From contig NZ_FPJO01000005.1 in assembly GCF_900119365.1 (NCBI RefSeq), positions 124,001 to 188,000 of the forward strand: a stretch of 64,000 nucleotides of DNA, read 5' to 3'. Positions 35,392 to 45,900 of the stretch are shown here, in pieces. The DNA is from Streptomyces atratus. GTDB lineage: Bacteria > Actinomycetota > Actinomycetes > Streptomycetales > Streptomycetaceae. The translations under genes were made by a program, and so were the position numbers. Under the pieces are notes generated by a model. That model was given only the letters and a program-made list of their open reading frames with translations, was not told where the DNA came from and ran no database searches. Numbering within the stretch: position 1 is the stretch's first letter; each line of letters starts with the position of its first letter.

Positions 35392-38300
35392 GCCCCATCC
35401 ACCACGAGTCCGCCTTCGGGGACGCCATCGTCGCCTCGATGACCGAGCGCGGCTGGCGCGAGGCTCAGCCCGAGGACTATCAGGCCGACCTCGGGCTGGA
35501 CACCAACGAGCTGTTCACCTTCCTTGGCAAGACGCAGATCAATGAGTGGAACGAACTGCTCGCCGTCTACGGCAACAACGTCAACGACGCCCAGCGCGGC
35601 TTCGCCCAGCGCCTCGACAAGGCCATCAGCGAAGACGGCCTCCTCCACGTCCTCCGTAACGGCGTCAAGGACCGGGGAGTCCGCCTCCGGGTGGCCTATT
35701 TCAAGCCGAATCTCGTCGCCGACGACTCCGTCCTCGACGGCTACCAGGCCAACCGCCTTACCGTCGTACGCGAACTCGTCTACGCCACCAAGCAGGCCGA
35801 CTGGGGCAACAAGCTCGACCTGACTCTCTTCCTCAACGGAATCCCTGTCGCCACGGCCGAGTTGAAGAACCCGCTCACCCGGCAGGGCGTCGAGCAGGCC
35901 AAGGAGCAGTACCGCACCGACCGCGACCCCACCGAGCTGATCTTCACCCGCCGCGTCATCGTGAACTTCGCCGTGGACCCGGACCTCGTCTTCGTGGCGA
36001 CGCAGCTCCGGGGCAAGAACACCCGCTTCCTCCCCTTCAACACCGGCTCCAACGGTGCCGGCCTGCCGGGCGGCGCCGGAAACTCCGCCCCGACCGCGTA
36101 CGGCACGTACGCCACCTCCTACCTGTGGGAACAGGTCTGGGCTCGGGACAACTGGCTCGACCTGCTCCAGCGCTACGTGCACCAGCAGAAGACCAAGACA
36201 CCCGGCGGCGGCACTACCAAGTCGACGATCTTCCCGCGCTTTCACCAGTGGGACGTGGTGAAGAAGCTGACCGCGCACGCGGCGACCTACGGCGTCGGCC
36301 AGAACTATCTCGTCATGGCCTCCGCCGGTTCCGGCAAGTCGAACACCATCGGCTGGCTGGCTCACCGACTGAGCGACCTCCACGCCGACTCCGACCCCCG
36401 CACGCTCGACCCGGAGACATTGTCGGCCGGCCGGATCAAGCCGGGTGCGCCGGTCTTCGACAAGGTCATCGTCATCACGGACCGCCGAAACCTCGATGCC
36501 CAACTCCGGGAAACGGTCGGCAGTTTCTCGCAGACCGATGGCCTGGTCGTGAAGGTGGACGAGAAGCACGGCTCGAAGAGCGAGCAGCTCGCTCGCGCGC
36601 TCTCCCGCGACACGGGCAAGATCGTGACCGTCACCCTTCACTCGTTCCCCGCGCTCATCGACTACATCGAGCGCAACCCGACCGAGATCAAGGGCACGAA
36701 TTTCGCCATCGTCATCGACGAGGCGCACTCCTCCCAGTCCGGCGACGCCTCCACCGCCGTCAAGGCTGCCCTACGTGACCTCGGTCTGGACGCCGACTCG
36801 GAGGACCAGGGCGCAAGCGCTGTCACCGTCTACGAGAAGCTGAGGCAGAAGGCCGCGGAGCGTTCCCGGGCCGCGAATCTCTCCTACTTCGCGTTCACCG
36901 CCACTCCGAAGGCGAAGACCCTCGAACTCTTCGGCACGGAAGACACCCTGGACGGCAAGGCGGCCTATCGCCCCTTCCACACGTACTCCATGCGTCAGGC
37001 CATCGAGGAAGGCTTCATCCTCGACCCGCTGCGGAACTACGTCACGTACAACACGTACTGGAAGCTGGTGAACCAGAATCCGGACGAGCGCGAGGTGGAC
37101 CCCTCGAAGGCCAACAGCCTGCTCGCCCGGTACGCCCTCACCCACGAACACACCGTCTCCCAGCACGCACAGGTGATCGTCGAGCACTTCCTGACGCACT
37201 CCCGCGGCCGGCTCGGCGGGCGCGCCAAGTCCATGGTGGTGACGGCCTCGCGGCAGTCCGCCGTACAGATGGCGCGGGCGATCAAGAGCTATATCAAGGA
37301 CCGGGAGTACGACGCCAAGTACCCGGACCTGGGGGTTCTGGTGGCGTTCTCCGGCTCGCTCACGATCGACGGCGAGGAGACGACCGAGCCGAAGGAGAAC
37401 GGCGGGGTCGCCGAGAGCGCGTTGCCGAAGGCGTTCGCGTACACCCGTGCCGACGACAAGGCGGTCGGCGCGGGCGGCCGGGGCCAGCAGGAGTTCAAGA
37501 TCCTGGTGGTCGCGGAGAAGTACCAGACCGGCTTCGACCAGCCGCTGTTGACGACCATGTACGTCAACAAGACACTGACCGGTATCTCCGCCGTGCAGAC
37601 CCTCTCCCGGCTCAACCGCACCGCCGACCGCAAGGCCCAGTCGGACCTGGCGGTCCTGGACTTCGTGAACGACGCCGAGGACATCCAGGAGGCGTTCCGC
37701 CCGTATTTCGAGGAGGCCAACACCCTCCCGTCCGACCCGAACCTCCTCTACACCGCGCAGAGTCGGGTGATGTCGGCGCCGATCATCTCCGAGTCGGGAA
37801 TGGACGAGTTCGCTGCGGCGTACTTCGCGGCGAAAGAGAAGGCGGCCGGTTCGCAGGCGAAGTGGGAGAAGCTCCACGCGGAGCTGTACCGGCTCCTCTC
37901 CCCCGCCGTCGCCCGCTTCACGCCACTCCTGGAGAGCGAGGAGGAGGACGACGTGGAGACGGCGGAGGCCTTCCGCGCGGACCTCAACGACTATGTGCGT
38001 AAGTACGGTTTCCTCGCCCAGATCGTCCCGTACCGCGACGCTGAACTGGAACGCCTCCACCTCTACGGCCGTTACCTCCTCAACCGGCTCCCCCGCCGTG
38101 CCGACGGTGGCGTCGACATAGGCGAGATCAACCTCAGTCACCTGCGCGTCGAGAGGACGGGTGAGCACGACGTCTCACTCACCCCCGAGGGCTCGACCGA
38201 GCTCCCGGGTTTCGGTGACGGATCAGGCGGCGCGGCGGAGGCGGAGAAGTCGCTGCTGTCGGAGCTGATCAAGGCGTTCAACGCCAAGTTCGGCACGGAC

Positions 38301-38567
38301 TTTACCGAGGAGGACGTCCGCAAGCCGTTCAACAAGACCACGGAAGACCCCAAGGTCCGGGCGGCAGCCGTCGTCAACGACGAGGACAACTTCGGCAAGG
38401 TCTGGGACCGGGCCTTCGCCGACAACATGGCCGACCACATCGAGTCCACCGCCGGCATGGGCCGCCAGTACTTCGGCCCCGACAAGAGCTTCCGCTCCAA
38501 CCTGGACCGCAGCGCGCGCCGGGCGGCATGGCGGATGATCCGCCGCGAAGAGGGCGTGGACGAGTAG
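35388..38567 (+). CDS. hsdR: Type I restriction-modification endonuclease/translocase subunit
   Basis: The product has 1059 residues, normal for the family. The N-terminal PD-(D/E)xK nuclease is seen around LDLTLFLNG with Glu158-Leu-Lys160 in TAELKNPLT. The SF2 helicase motor follows: Walker A MASAGSGKSNTIGWLAHRL near 314, DEAH motif AIVIDEAHSSQSGD and a motif III-like YFAFTATPKAKTLELFG. The C-terminal half includes AEKYQTGFDQPLLTTMYV and a helical tail. With HsdM and HsdS it cleaves unmethylated DNA after translocation. Start ATG 35388 overlaps the hsdS stop. All key residues look intact, so the system is probably active. Confidence 0.95.
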   Translation: MSPIHHESAFGDAIVASMTERGWREAQPEDYQADLGLDTNELFTFLGKTQINEWNELLAVYGNNVNDAQRGFAQRLDKAISEDGLLHVLRNGVKDRGVRLRVAYFKPNLVADDSVLDGYQANRLTVVRELVYATKQADWGNKLDLTLFLNGIPVATAELKNPLTRQGVEQAKEQYRTDRDPTELIFTRRVIVNFAVDPDLVFVATQLRGKNTRFLPFNTGSNGAGLPGGAGNSAPTAYGTYATSYLWEQVWARDNWLDLLQRYVHQQKTKTPGGGTTKSTIFPRFHQWDVVKKLTAHAATYGVGQNYLVMASAGSGKSNTIGWLAHRLSDLHADSDPRTLDPETLSAGRIKPGAPVFDKVIVITDRRNLDAQLRETVGSFSQTDGLVVKVDEKHGSKSEQLARALSRDTGKIVTVTLHSFPALIDYIERNPTEIKGTNFAIVIDEAHSSQSGDASTAVKAALRDLGLDADSEDQGASAVTVYEKLRQKAAERSRAANLSYFAFTATPKAKTLELFGTEDTLDGKAAYRPFHTYSMRQAIEEGFILDPLRNYVTYNTYWKLVNQNPDEREVDPSKANSLLARYALTHEHTVSQHAQVIVEHFLTHSRGRLGGRAKSMVVTASRQSAVQMARAIKSYIKDREYDAKYPDLGVLVAFSGSLTIDGEETTEPKENGGVAESALPKAFAYTRADDKAVGAGGRGQQEFKILVVAEKYQTGFDQPLLTTMYVNKTLTGISAVQTLSRLNRTADRKAQSDLAVLDFVNDAEDIQEAFRPYFEEANTLPSDPNLLYTAQSRVMSAPIISESGMDEFAAAYFAAKEKAAGSQAKWEKLHAELYRLLSPAVARFTPLLESEEEDDVETAEAFRADLNDYVRKYGFLAQIVPYRDAELERLHLYGRYLLNRLPRRADGGVDIGEINLSHLRVERTGEHDVSLTPEGSTELPGFGDGSGGAAEAEKSLLSELIKAFNAKFGTDFTEEDVRKPFNKTTEDPKVRAAAVVNDEDNFGKVWDRAFADNMADHIESTAGMGRQYFGPDKSFRSNLDRSARRAAWRMIRREEGVDE

Positions 38568-38582
38568 TCCCACAAGTCACGG

Positions 38583-38628
38583 GGAGGGTCCCGCCGCTAC
38601 GCCTCTGCGGCGCGCGGCGGGACCCTCC
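38583..38628 (+). terminator. Terminator of the hsd operon
   Basis: A perfect 15-base inverted repeat (GGAGGGTCCCGCCGC and complement) with a 16-base GC-rich loop, followed by TTG, starts 15 bases after the hsdR stop. It lies between the hsdR and DUF397 ends, so it can terminate both convergent transcripts. Confidence 0.8.
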
Positions 38629-38642
38629 TTGCGTTGTGTGCC

Positions 38643-38900
38643 TCAGCCGGCGACGAGGCGGATGAATCCGGCCCACGAGCACGGACCGACGGTCAACATG
38701 GGGCCGCTGAGCTGCTTCGAGTCGCGAATGTGCACGTGCGTGGCTGCGGCGGCAAACTCCACGCACTCACCGCCATTGCCGGTGCTGCAGCTGCTCTTGC
38801 GCCAGGCGACCTCTACGCACTCGCCGCCATCGCCAGTGCTGTAACTGCTCTTGAACCACTCCAACTCGGGCGCAGTCGATTCAGAGTGTTGAATGGTCAT
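38643..38900 (-). CDS. DUF397 protein with duplicated core
   Basis: The product has 85 residues. DUF397 proteins are small Streptomyces regulators that partner with an adjacent XRE/DUF5753 protein (the BldB/WhiJ-type system). The core motif occurs twice: FKSSYSTGDGGECVEVA and RKSSCSTGNGGECVEFA, encoded by a 54-base tandem duplication (about 38760-38868). The normal C-terminal half with VHIRDSK follows. Standard family members have one copy in about 60-70 residues. The ATGA overlap with the upstream XRE gene shows co-translation and supports pairing of the two proteins. Confidence 0.88.
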   Translation of the reverse strand: MTIQHSESTAPELEWFKSSYSTGDGGECVEVAWRKSSCSTGNGGECVEFAAAATHVHIRDSKQLSGPMLTVGPCSWAGFIRLVAG

Positions 38901-39793
38901 TTCTCTCCCAGTAGTTTCTGAACAAACTCCGAAGACTCACGCGGAGTGAGTGCCTGCGATCGGATGATGCCATAGCGGGCTTCGAGCTGGCGGACCTTCG
39001 CTTGGCCCGTGTACAGGCGGCTGTCACCTTGCGCTTCGGCGTAGGCAATGCGCTGTCCCTGCACCGTGTCAATGAGGGTGAACGGCCCGCCCAGCGCCCC
39101 GTGGTCCTCCCTGTCGGTCGGCATCACCTGAATCTCAACGTTACGCTTCCGGCCGATGAGCAGTAGCTGTTCCAACTGACCAAGCAGAACTGCCCGACCA
39201 CCCACGGGGCGCCGGAGCGCCTCCTCCTCGACAACGAAGCTCAGCAACGGAGTCGGGTGCCGGTCGTAGATCTCTTGCCGCGCCAACCGACCCGACAGCC
39301 CACGCTCGATCGCGTCATCATCAAGCAGCGGCCTCCGCATCTGGAAGACAGCACGTGCGTACTCGGCTGTCTGCAACAGACCAGGGATCGCGTAAACGCC
39401 GTACACCGAGAGCGCCACGGCCTTCTTCTCCAACTGCGCCGCGTCCCGGAAGAACGGCGGATACTGAGCCCGCTCAACCTCCTTCTTCAACGCGATCAAC
39501 AAGCCCCCGGCGTCCAGCACCGCGTCCGCCTTGTCGATGAACTCGGGCTGCGGGATCCGCCGCCCCTGCTCGAACGACGCGATGGACTGTGCCGCGTAAC
39601 CCACCCGCTTGCCGAACTCAGTCCGGTCCAGCCCCGCCCGCAGACGTAACAGCTTCAACTGCTGCCCGAACGCGATCAACACCCCGGACCCTGGCTCGTC
39701 CTCCGGCCGATTCCCGGGCTCCGCGCCCGAGCCCGGCCCCGAGCCCGAGCATGCCCCCATGTCCGTGTCCTCGTCGCCCCGCGTCACCGTCAT
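38897..39793 (-). CDS. XRE-family regulator with DUF5753 domain
   Basis: The product has 298 residues if it starts at 39793. An ATG at 39760 with a better GAGGA site gives 287 residues; the first 10 codons are conserved in the duplicated copy near 46.73 kb, which favours 39793. The HTH lies at residues about 57-90 (LLRLRAGLDRTEFGKRVGYAAQ) and the DUF5753 ligand-type domain runs from about 110 to the end (LSVYGVYAIPGLLQTAEYAR). Such proteins control development or secondary metabolism with a DUF397 partner, here directly downstream. An RsbW-like gene remnant diverges from it, completing the typical triad in decayed form. Confidence 0.88.
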   Translation of the reverse strand: MTVTRGDEDTDMGACSGSGPGSGAEPGNRPEDEPGSGVLIAFGQQLKLLRLRAGLDRTEFGKRVGYAAQSIASFEQGRRIPQPEFIDKADAVLDAGGLLIALKKEVERAQYPPFFRDAAQLEKKAVALSVYGVYAIPGLLQTAEYARAVFQMRRPLLDDDAIERGLSGRLARQEIYDRHPTPLLSFVVEEEALRRPVGGRAVLLGQLEQLLLIGRKRNVEIQVMPTDREDHGALGGPFTLIDTVQGQRIAYAEAQGDSRLYTGQAKVRQLEARYGIIRSQALTPRESSEFVQKLLGEK

Positions 39794-40125
39794 CGCCACC
39801 GCCTGTCCCACGCACGTACATGCCGAACGCTCCCGCGTACAAGCAGTACGCGACGGCGCGTCACCCCTGGTCACGCTACGCCACTGAACGGAACCGTGGC
39901 CCCCATGACCAGCAACTCGCCACTCCCCGTGCGCCCCCTTCGCACCAACCAACCCCGGTTCCCCTGGCACCACTTCTCGATGCGCTTCAGCTCCACACCG
40001 CGTGGTGCCCGTCTCGCCCGGCGCCTGGCCGGTGAGCGGCTCGACGCGTGAGGCGTCCCGTACGGCAGCTACACCCACGACACGCTGACACTGATCGTCG
40101 CCGAGGTCAGCGCGAACGCCGTCCG
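39767..40125. repeat. Direct duplication, left copy
   Basis: This segment repeats 46704-47056 in the same orientation. It spans the 5' end of the XRE gene, the divergent promoter and the 5' part of the RsbW-like gene. Between 39804 and about 39955 I count a single mismatch to the right copy; beyond that the copies differ more. A 6-base indel lies at 39790-39800. The constant offset is 6931 bases. Confidence 0.93.
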
Positions 40126-40138
40126 CGAGCCGCAGTAA
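39905..40138 (+). pseudogene. RsbW-like ATP-binding protein, truncated left copy
   Basis: The frame starts MTSNSPLPVRPLRTNQPRF exactly like the intact gene at 46836. It stops at a TGA (40049-40051) where the intact gene has TGG (Trp49). Beyond the stop the homology continues to about SANAVRE and then ends abruptly at an unrelated sequence. It lacks the ATP-binding N and G boxes, so it is non-functional. Confidence 0.9.
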
Positions 40139-40143
40139 GCCCC

Positions 40144-42282
40144 TCACTCCTGCTCGGCCTGTTCATCAAGGAGCGCCAGCGCCATGTCAGAGAGGGTCAA
40201 GCCTCCTCCGTCCACAGCCCACCGGGCGGGACCCTGGACTGCGACTGGGGCTTGCTCCCAGCCCGCGAGTTCGTACATGTGCAGGACCAGGCGCGTAGGC
40301 GAATAGGCCCGGTTGTCCCCCGCCCACAAAAGGCACTTCGATCGATCATTGACCCACGTCGCCTCACTGCGTCGGGGTTCTTGGGCGAGCCATGCTTCGA
40401 GAGCTTTGATCTCTGGCTTGTTCAACAGCCGCAGACGAAGGGGAGTTCCATCCGTGATCTTCCCGTGATCGACGAGAGTGGGCACGGCGTTGGGCCGACG
40501 GGCCTTGCGCCGGGCTGCTCTGGAGGGGCGATACTCGGCGGGTAGATCGGGGATGACTCCTGCACGCTCCGCATCACGGAGCACCAGCGCTGTGAGCTGC
40601 TTGCAACGCGCCACGTCCGTGAGGGTGCCGCTGAGGAAAGACGTCGGCCCGAATTCACTGTCGATATGGTGGATCAGCCAAGAAAGGACCCGCGTAGTCA
40701 GGGCAGGCACCTCGGCGAGCACCTTGTCCCAGTCGTAGTCAGGGTCATCAATCCGGTCCTGCTCAATGAACTGGAAGACCAAATGCGTGATCAGCAGGTC
40801 GCCTCGCTGGGCGACGTCTGCTGCACGCTTCTGGAACTTCTTGCGCTCCTCGTTGAGCGCAGCGCCGACCGCCCGGTGAACAAGCACTGACCGCCAGATC
40901 TGGAATGCGCTCGGCCGCTCCGAGAACAGCCGGGGGTAGGCTCCGCCGGCTCCTCGTTCCCAGAGTAGATCCGTATCCCGCTTGGCGCGCACGGTGAGTT
41001 CAGTGCCGTGATGCGCACACGCCAAGGCGATGGCAGAGTGGACCACCGAACACCCCTCATCTGGAGCGGGGTCCGGCTCGCCGCGCTTGTACACGTATGA
41101 CTTTTGAAGTGACAGCGCGAAATCCTCCCGGATCATCGCCTGGACCTCGTCCAGGGCGATGAAGTCGCGTTGCTCGACATGGTTCTGGGTGTTGGTTGTC
41201 TCTGTGATCCGCCGTGCAAAGTCCGGCATGTTCTCACCGACAACGATGACCTTGACAGTAACTTCGGCATCTTCGACGGCATCCGCGGACGACTGCATCG
41301 CGCGATGCGCGGCGCTCACGGTCTGCGCTCCGTTGACCACGCTGACGCCTCTGAGCTGTAGGTGCACCGGCTCGTCCGGCCTGCGTCGGCCGGGCCAGTC
41401 TTCGTCCAGCCCGTCACAGAGCACTGTCACCCCGTTATTGAAGAGCCAGAAATTCTCCGGCTCCTCAGCAAGCGTGTTGAGCATGCCTGAATTCACCCGA
41501 GTGGTGCCCAGCGACTGCCGAAGGTTCTGCGAATACAGACGGTCTTCATACTCCCCGTACCACTCCGCAATGTTGCTCGCCGGAACCGTCCCCTGGTAGG
41601 CAACAAGGGGCGTGTTCCGCTTGAGCCAGTTCGTCATGCGCACGGTGACCCGCACCGGCTCAGGAGCGAGGTCTTCACGAATCTGCCGCAGGACATCCGC
41701 AGCGTTGACCACTCGGTAGTCCAAGACAGGGCCGAGCCCGTTGAACTCCTTGCGGGCATCTTCGAGGATGGCGACAACCTCGTCGCTGAGCGTTCCCATT
41801 CCCATCACCGCGATCACCAGGGTGACCTTCAACCGGGCGTCGTGCATGGCGGAGTTCACCCGGGCAGCAATCGGATCGAGTCGGTCGTTGAACCGATCGA
41901 AGCTCCGCTGCTCGATGAGGCGAAGACCATGGATGAACTTGTGGGCGGCGTCGGTGTTGAACTTGCCCTTGCCTTCGTCACTCCACTTGGCCTGGACGAG
42001 CCAGACCTCCTGTGTACCGTCGGTCACGGCCACACCATCGATGCCCTGGTCAAGTTCGCCGTCAATGACCGAACGACCTGCGGTCTTGTGGTCGCATCCG
42101 GTGACAACGCGAACGGCCGCAGCAGTAAGAGCTCGAGACAGAAACCGCTGGTCGTACCCCCGCTGGTCATACGACTTGAGGTCTTCGTCGTAGATAAGAC
42201 CGGCGTACTGTTCCATCAGCGCGGAACGAATCTGGTGAACGCGAATCGGAGTTGTGGCGTTCCTGCGCTCTACATCGTCCAT
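40144..42282 (-). CDS. AIPR-family (abortive infection) protein with nuclease-like N-terminus
   Basis: The product has 712 residues; the ATG at 42282 has GGGGG six bases upstream. The N-terminal domain has a PD-(D/E)xK-like core: GELDQGIDGVAVTDG and VWLVQAKWSDEGKG (residues about 70-105). The AIPR domain follows with NFWLFNNGVTVLCD, VSVVNGAQTVSAAHRA and RITETTNTQNHVEQRDF. The C-terminal third is helical and unassigned. AIPR proteins are linked to phage resistance by abortive infection and occur in defence islands. It is the leftmost gene of the inserted block and reads towards the duplicated repeat. Confidence 0.88.
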   Translation of the reverse strand: MDDVERRNATTPIRVHQIRSALMEQYAGLIYDEDLKSYDQRGYDQRFLSRALTAAAVRVVTGCDHKTAGRSVIDGELDQGIDGVAVTDGTQEVWLVQAKWSDEGKGKFNTDAAHKFIHGLRLIEQRSFDRFNDRLDPIAARVNSAMHDARLKVTLVIAVMGMGTLSDEVVAILEDARKEFNGLGPVLDYRVVNAADVLRQIREDLAPEPVRVTVRMTNWLKRNTPLVAYQGTVPASNIAEWYGEYEDRLYSQNLRQSLGTTRVNSGMLNTLAEEPENFWLFNNGVTVLCDGLDEDWPGRRRPDEPVHLQLRGVSVVNGAQTVSAAHRAMQSSADAVEDAEVTVKVIVVGENMPDFARRITETTNTQNHVEQRDFIALDEVQAMIREDFALSLQKSYVYKRGEPDPAPDEGCSVVHSAIALACAHHGTELTVRAKRDTDLLWERGAGGAYPRLFSERPSAFQIWRSVLVHRAVGAALNEERKKFQKRAADVAQRGDLLITHLVFQFIEQDRIDDPDYDWDKVLAEVPALTTRVLSWLIHHIDSEFGPTSFLSGTLTDVARCKQLTALVLRDAERAGVIPDLPAEYRPSRAARRKARRPNAVPTLVDHGKITDGTPLRLRLLNKPEIKALEAWLAQEPRRSEATWVNDRSKCLLWAGDNRAYSPTRLVLHMYELAGWEQAPVAVQGPARWAVDGGGLTLSDMALALLDEQAEQE

Positions 42283-42674
42283 GTCATCCCCCGGTATCGC
42301 TCGACTTGTCACCTGACACATAGTAGGTATCACCACGCCAGGATCGAAATGGCTCGAAGTCGCTTGCGCGGGGCGCCACATGCACGGACCGGGTAATGCC
42401 AGCCATCAGGTAGCTACTGAGCGGACATCGCTTGGCTGTGTGGGCCGAGACCCCACATCCGAGACTCATTTGCTGGAGTGCCTCTGTCGTGACGGTGGTA
42501 CCCGACCAGGATCCAGCTCCGTAGCCAACCGTCCGCGGCCACGATCAACACATCATCCCGTGCGAGACCATGCCGCGGCCCTTGGAGGAGAAGACCAAAG
42601 AAGATACTCGTTGTCGTGCCGCGTCGCATCGGGTACATACCACCTCCGAGTCCAACCGGGAAGGCACACCACCC
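42283..42674. other. Divergent intergenic region without recognised gene
   Basis: These 392 bases lie between the AIPR gene and the NIPSNAP gene and are less GC-rich than their neighbours. Short frames on either strand lack family motifs. The promoters of both divergent genes must be here. I see no strong hairpin or palindrome. Confidence 0.5.
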
Positions 42675-42974
42675 ATGGCCAGGACCACGCAACTCCGCAC
42701 CTACACCGTTCGTGACGGCATGCTGGACAAGTGGGTGGAGCGGTGGCGCGCGGAAATCGTGCCGCTGCGCCTGGAACTGGGGTTCACGATCGGCGGGGCT
42801 TGGGTCGACCGGGAGCGCAACCGGTTCGTATGGCTGATCTCCTACGAAGGCCCCGAAACGTTCGCGGAGCGCAACGCGATGTACTGGTCGTCGCCCGCCC
42901 GCAAGGCGATGGACCTTGATCCGGACGACTATCTGGTGAGCACCGACGACCGGACGGTGGAAGAGCGGTACTGA
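42675..42974 (+). CDS. NIPSNAP-family protein
   Basis: The product has 99 residues, from ATG 42675 (begins MARTTQLRTYTV). The dimeric ferredoxin-like fold of NIPSNAP/ABM proteins is seen in QLRTYTVRDGMLDKWVERWR, IGGAWVDRERNRFVWLISYE and FAERNAMYWSSPARKAMD. Members are small enzymes or binding proteins of largely unknown role. It is an unexpected cargo between an AIPR nuclease gene and a STAND NTPase gene, and it converges with the latter 11 bases away. Confidence 0.8.
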   Translation: MARTTQLRTYTVRDGMLDKWVERWRAEIVPLRLELGFTIGGAWVDRERNRFVWLISYEGPETFAERNAMYWSSPARKAMDLDPDDYLVSTDDRTVEERY

Positions 42975-42985
42975 AGCCGGTCCGG

Positions 42986-45900
42986 CTACGTCCCTGCAAG
43001 TGGCAACAGATGCCGCCGCCGTTCATCCTCGTCAAGGGTCCGGAAAACGCGTCCTCGGGCATGGGCTTCGAGCCGGTCGTAGTCCGGGTCGGCTGACCAG
43101 ATGCGGGCTGTTCCGTCGAACGAGGCGGTGAGCAGCCGAGCGCTGTCACGGGACCAGGTGACCGATGACACCTTGTCCTGGTGAACACCGACGATGGCGA
43201 CTTCCTCAAACGTGTCGGCGGACCAGACGCGTACCGTCCGGTCGTCGGATCCGCTGGCGATAAATCGGCCATCGGGAGACCAGGCAACGCAGCGGACACG
43301 TCCTTCATGGCCCTTGAGCACATCGATACGGCGGCCCGTGGCGACATCCCACACCGCCACGGTCCAGTCACCGGAGGCTGTGGTGACCCGCTGTTCGTCG
43401 GGGGCCCAGGCGACGTCGTCCACGTAGTTGTCGTGGCCACGCAGGACGGTGAGTTGCCGGCTCTCGGCGACATCCCATAGGCGGCATGTGCGGTCGTCCG
43501 ATGCGCTCGCAAGAAATCGTCCACCGGGAGACCAGGAGATGCGGCCCACCCAGTCCTGGTGGCCGGTCAGAGCGGTGAGCTCGGTACCTGTGTCCGCCTC
43601 CCGCACGCGTACGATGCCGTCGTGTCCGCCGGTGGCGATGCGGCGGCCGTCCGGTGACCAGGCGCACGCCTCGACGACTTCTCCCCGCTGCTCGACCAGA
43701 GTGGTGCCGGTGTCGTCCATGACGCGGAAGACACCGTCGTTCGTGCTGAGCGCGAACCTGCCGCCTTGAGGCAGGGGCGACCATGCCACGCTCCAGACCC
43801 GGTCATCGAGCCGCATCGGCTGTCCGGCGGAAGTCCCGTCGCCCGCGTGCCAGAGTCGTACGGTGGCGTCGTCACAAGCCGTGGCAATCGTCAGCTCGTC
43901 GGCGGACCAAGCGGCCTGGTTCACGGGGCCGCAGTGTCCGTCGGCCACCACGGTCTCCGCTCCCCGTGGCCGCAGGTCCCACACGATCGCGGTGCCGTCG
44001 GTCGAGCTCGTGGCGAGTTGAGTGCCTGAGGGCGACCAGGTCACGCCCCAGACCGTGTCGGTGTGGCCGCGCAGCACGGTCAGCACTTTGGCGTCCTGGG
44101 TGCTGACGAGGCGCACAGTGTGGTCCGAGGAAGCAGACGCGAGTACCCGGCCGTCCGGGGACCAGGCCAGGTTCCAGACGTAGTCTGTGTGGCCACGCAG
44201 CAACAGCCGTAGCGCACCGGTCCGGGCATCCCAGATGCGGGCAGTGTGGTCGCCGGAACCCGTGGCAAGGGAGGAACCGTCCGGCGACCAGGCGATTCCT
44301 TCGACGAAGTCCGAGTGACCGGCCAGGACGACGGCAGTTCCAGTGGACAGGTCCCACACGCGCGCAGTCTGGTCATGTGAGGCCGAGGCGAGGCGGCTGT
44401 TGTCCGGCGACCAGGCAACGCCCCAGGTGTCGTCCCGGTGCCCACGGAGCTCGTGTGCGAGGTGCCCTGTTTCTCCTTCCCACACTCGTACGACGCAGTC
44501 CTTCGAACTGGCTGCAACGTGCCTTCCGTCGGGAGACCAGGCCACCTGCCTCACGATGTCCGCGGCTCCGGTCAACAACCGGACAGGCTCTCCGGAGACG
44601 GCGTCCCAAATCCGTACGACTCGCTCCCGTCCCGCCGTCGCAACGTGAGCGGAATCGGGCGACCAGGTGACCGACTCGACCATTGCACCATCGGAGGGCA
44701 GAACGAGCAGCGACTGCCCGGATCGGGCGTCGAAGACGCGTGCGCTGCCGTCACGTGATGCGGTGGCCAGTCGCCGGCCGTCCGGAGACCAGGCGATGTG
44801 CCTGACCGTGTCCGTGTGCCCGTCCATGCGAGTACGGAGATGACTCGCAGCCAGCGCCGCCATGAGACCGCGGCGGGCCGAGGGCGTCGGCGTGCATTCG
44901 CCGAGAGCGGCCAAGGACAGGAGAATGGCCCGCTCCGGATGGCTCTCCGCGCTGCCGAGCGCATACTGGCCAACACCGTCCGACACACGGCGAAGAAAGG
45001 CCAGATCACGTCGCTGCGAGGACATCACGAGTACACGAACCGGCTCCGCTGCCATGCCTGATTCCTCCAGTGCGGTGAGCCAGCGCTGGGCCAGCGTTAG
45101 CCGTTCGCCGGTGAGGAGGTAGTCCTCACTGCGTCCTGAGCGTTCCCAGTCCTCGGCCCACCGCTCCAGCTCGGCCCGCTCGCGCAGTTGCTCCACGCGT
45201 GATTCGACTTCCTGGCGTAGCGGAGCCCACTGTCGGAACAGTGCCTCGTGCGTCACCTGCGCGTAAGGCTCTTCCTGACCGGAGGCACCGTCCCCACCTG
45301 CGTCGGATACCAACAGCCGTGCATCGACGAACGCGTCGACGACGTGTCGTTCCCGTTCGGTCAGTTCGGACAGCAGGACTCGCTTGCGGGCAACTTCCTG
45401 TCCTTGAACCGTGACGAACCGGAGGAGGACCTGCAGTACGAAGGCGATCCCGTCAGCGTGGCCGAGTTCGGCCACAGTGTGATCCGCCTGCCGCGCAAGG
45501 GCACCCGCCACACCGCCCACGCTGTGGTACAGCTCTTCGGTGACCGTCTCGCCCGGACCGGATGCGAAGTAGAGCTCCTGGAGGAGATAGGCGAGCAGCG
45601 GCAGGGCATCGTCCGCGCCGACTTCGTCGACGATGGTGTCCACCACACCGGGTGCGAAGGAGAGGTCCACCAGCGCAGCGGGGCGCTCCACCACCTGCGC
45701 GAACTGACTTCTCCCCAGTGCACCCAAGGTGATGGGGTGTTGGCAGATCTCGGCATGTCCCGTGGCCAGGAGCCGACCTAGAAAGTCCACCCTGAGTGTG
45801 GCCAGCACGCGGACATTCGTGTCCTGCTCCACACAGAAGCGCAGCGCGCCGAGGAACTGCGCTCGTTCCCGCTCACCGGCAAGGGTGACCACCTCTTCGA

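Noticed and set aside
28278..38567. Complete Dnd phosphorothioation or BREX system
   Set aside because: Only the DndB-like gene is present. dndA/C/D/E, PglX/PglZ and BrxC-type genes are absent; the rest is a standard type I operon.
42414..42692. Possible 92-codon gene between AIPR and NIPSNAP genes
   Set aside because: No ribosome-binding site or motif, and it overlaps the NIPSNAP start and promoter region.
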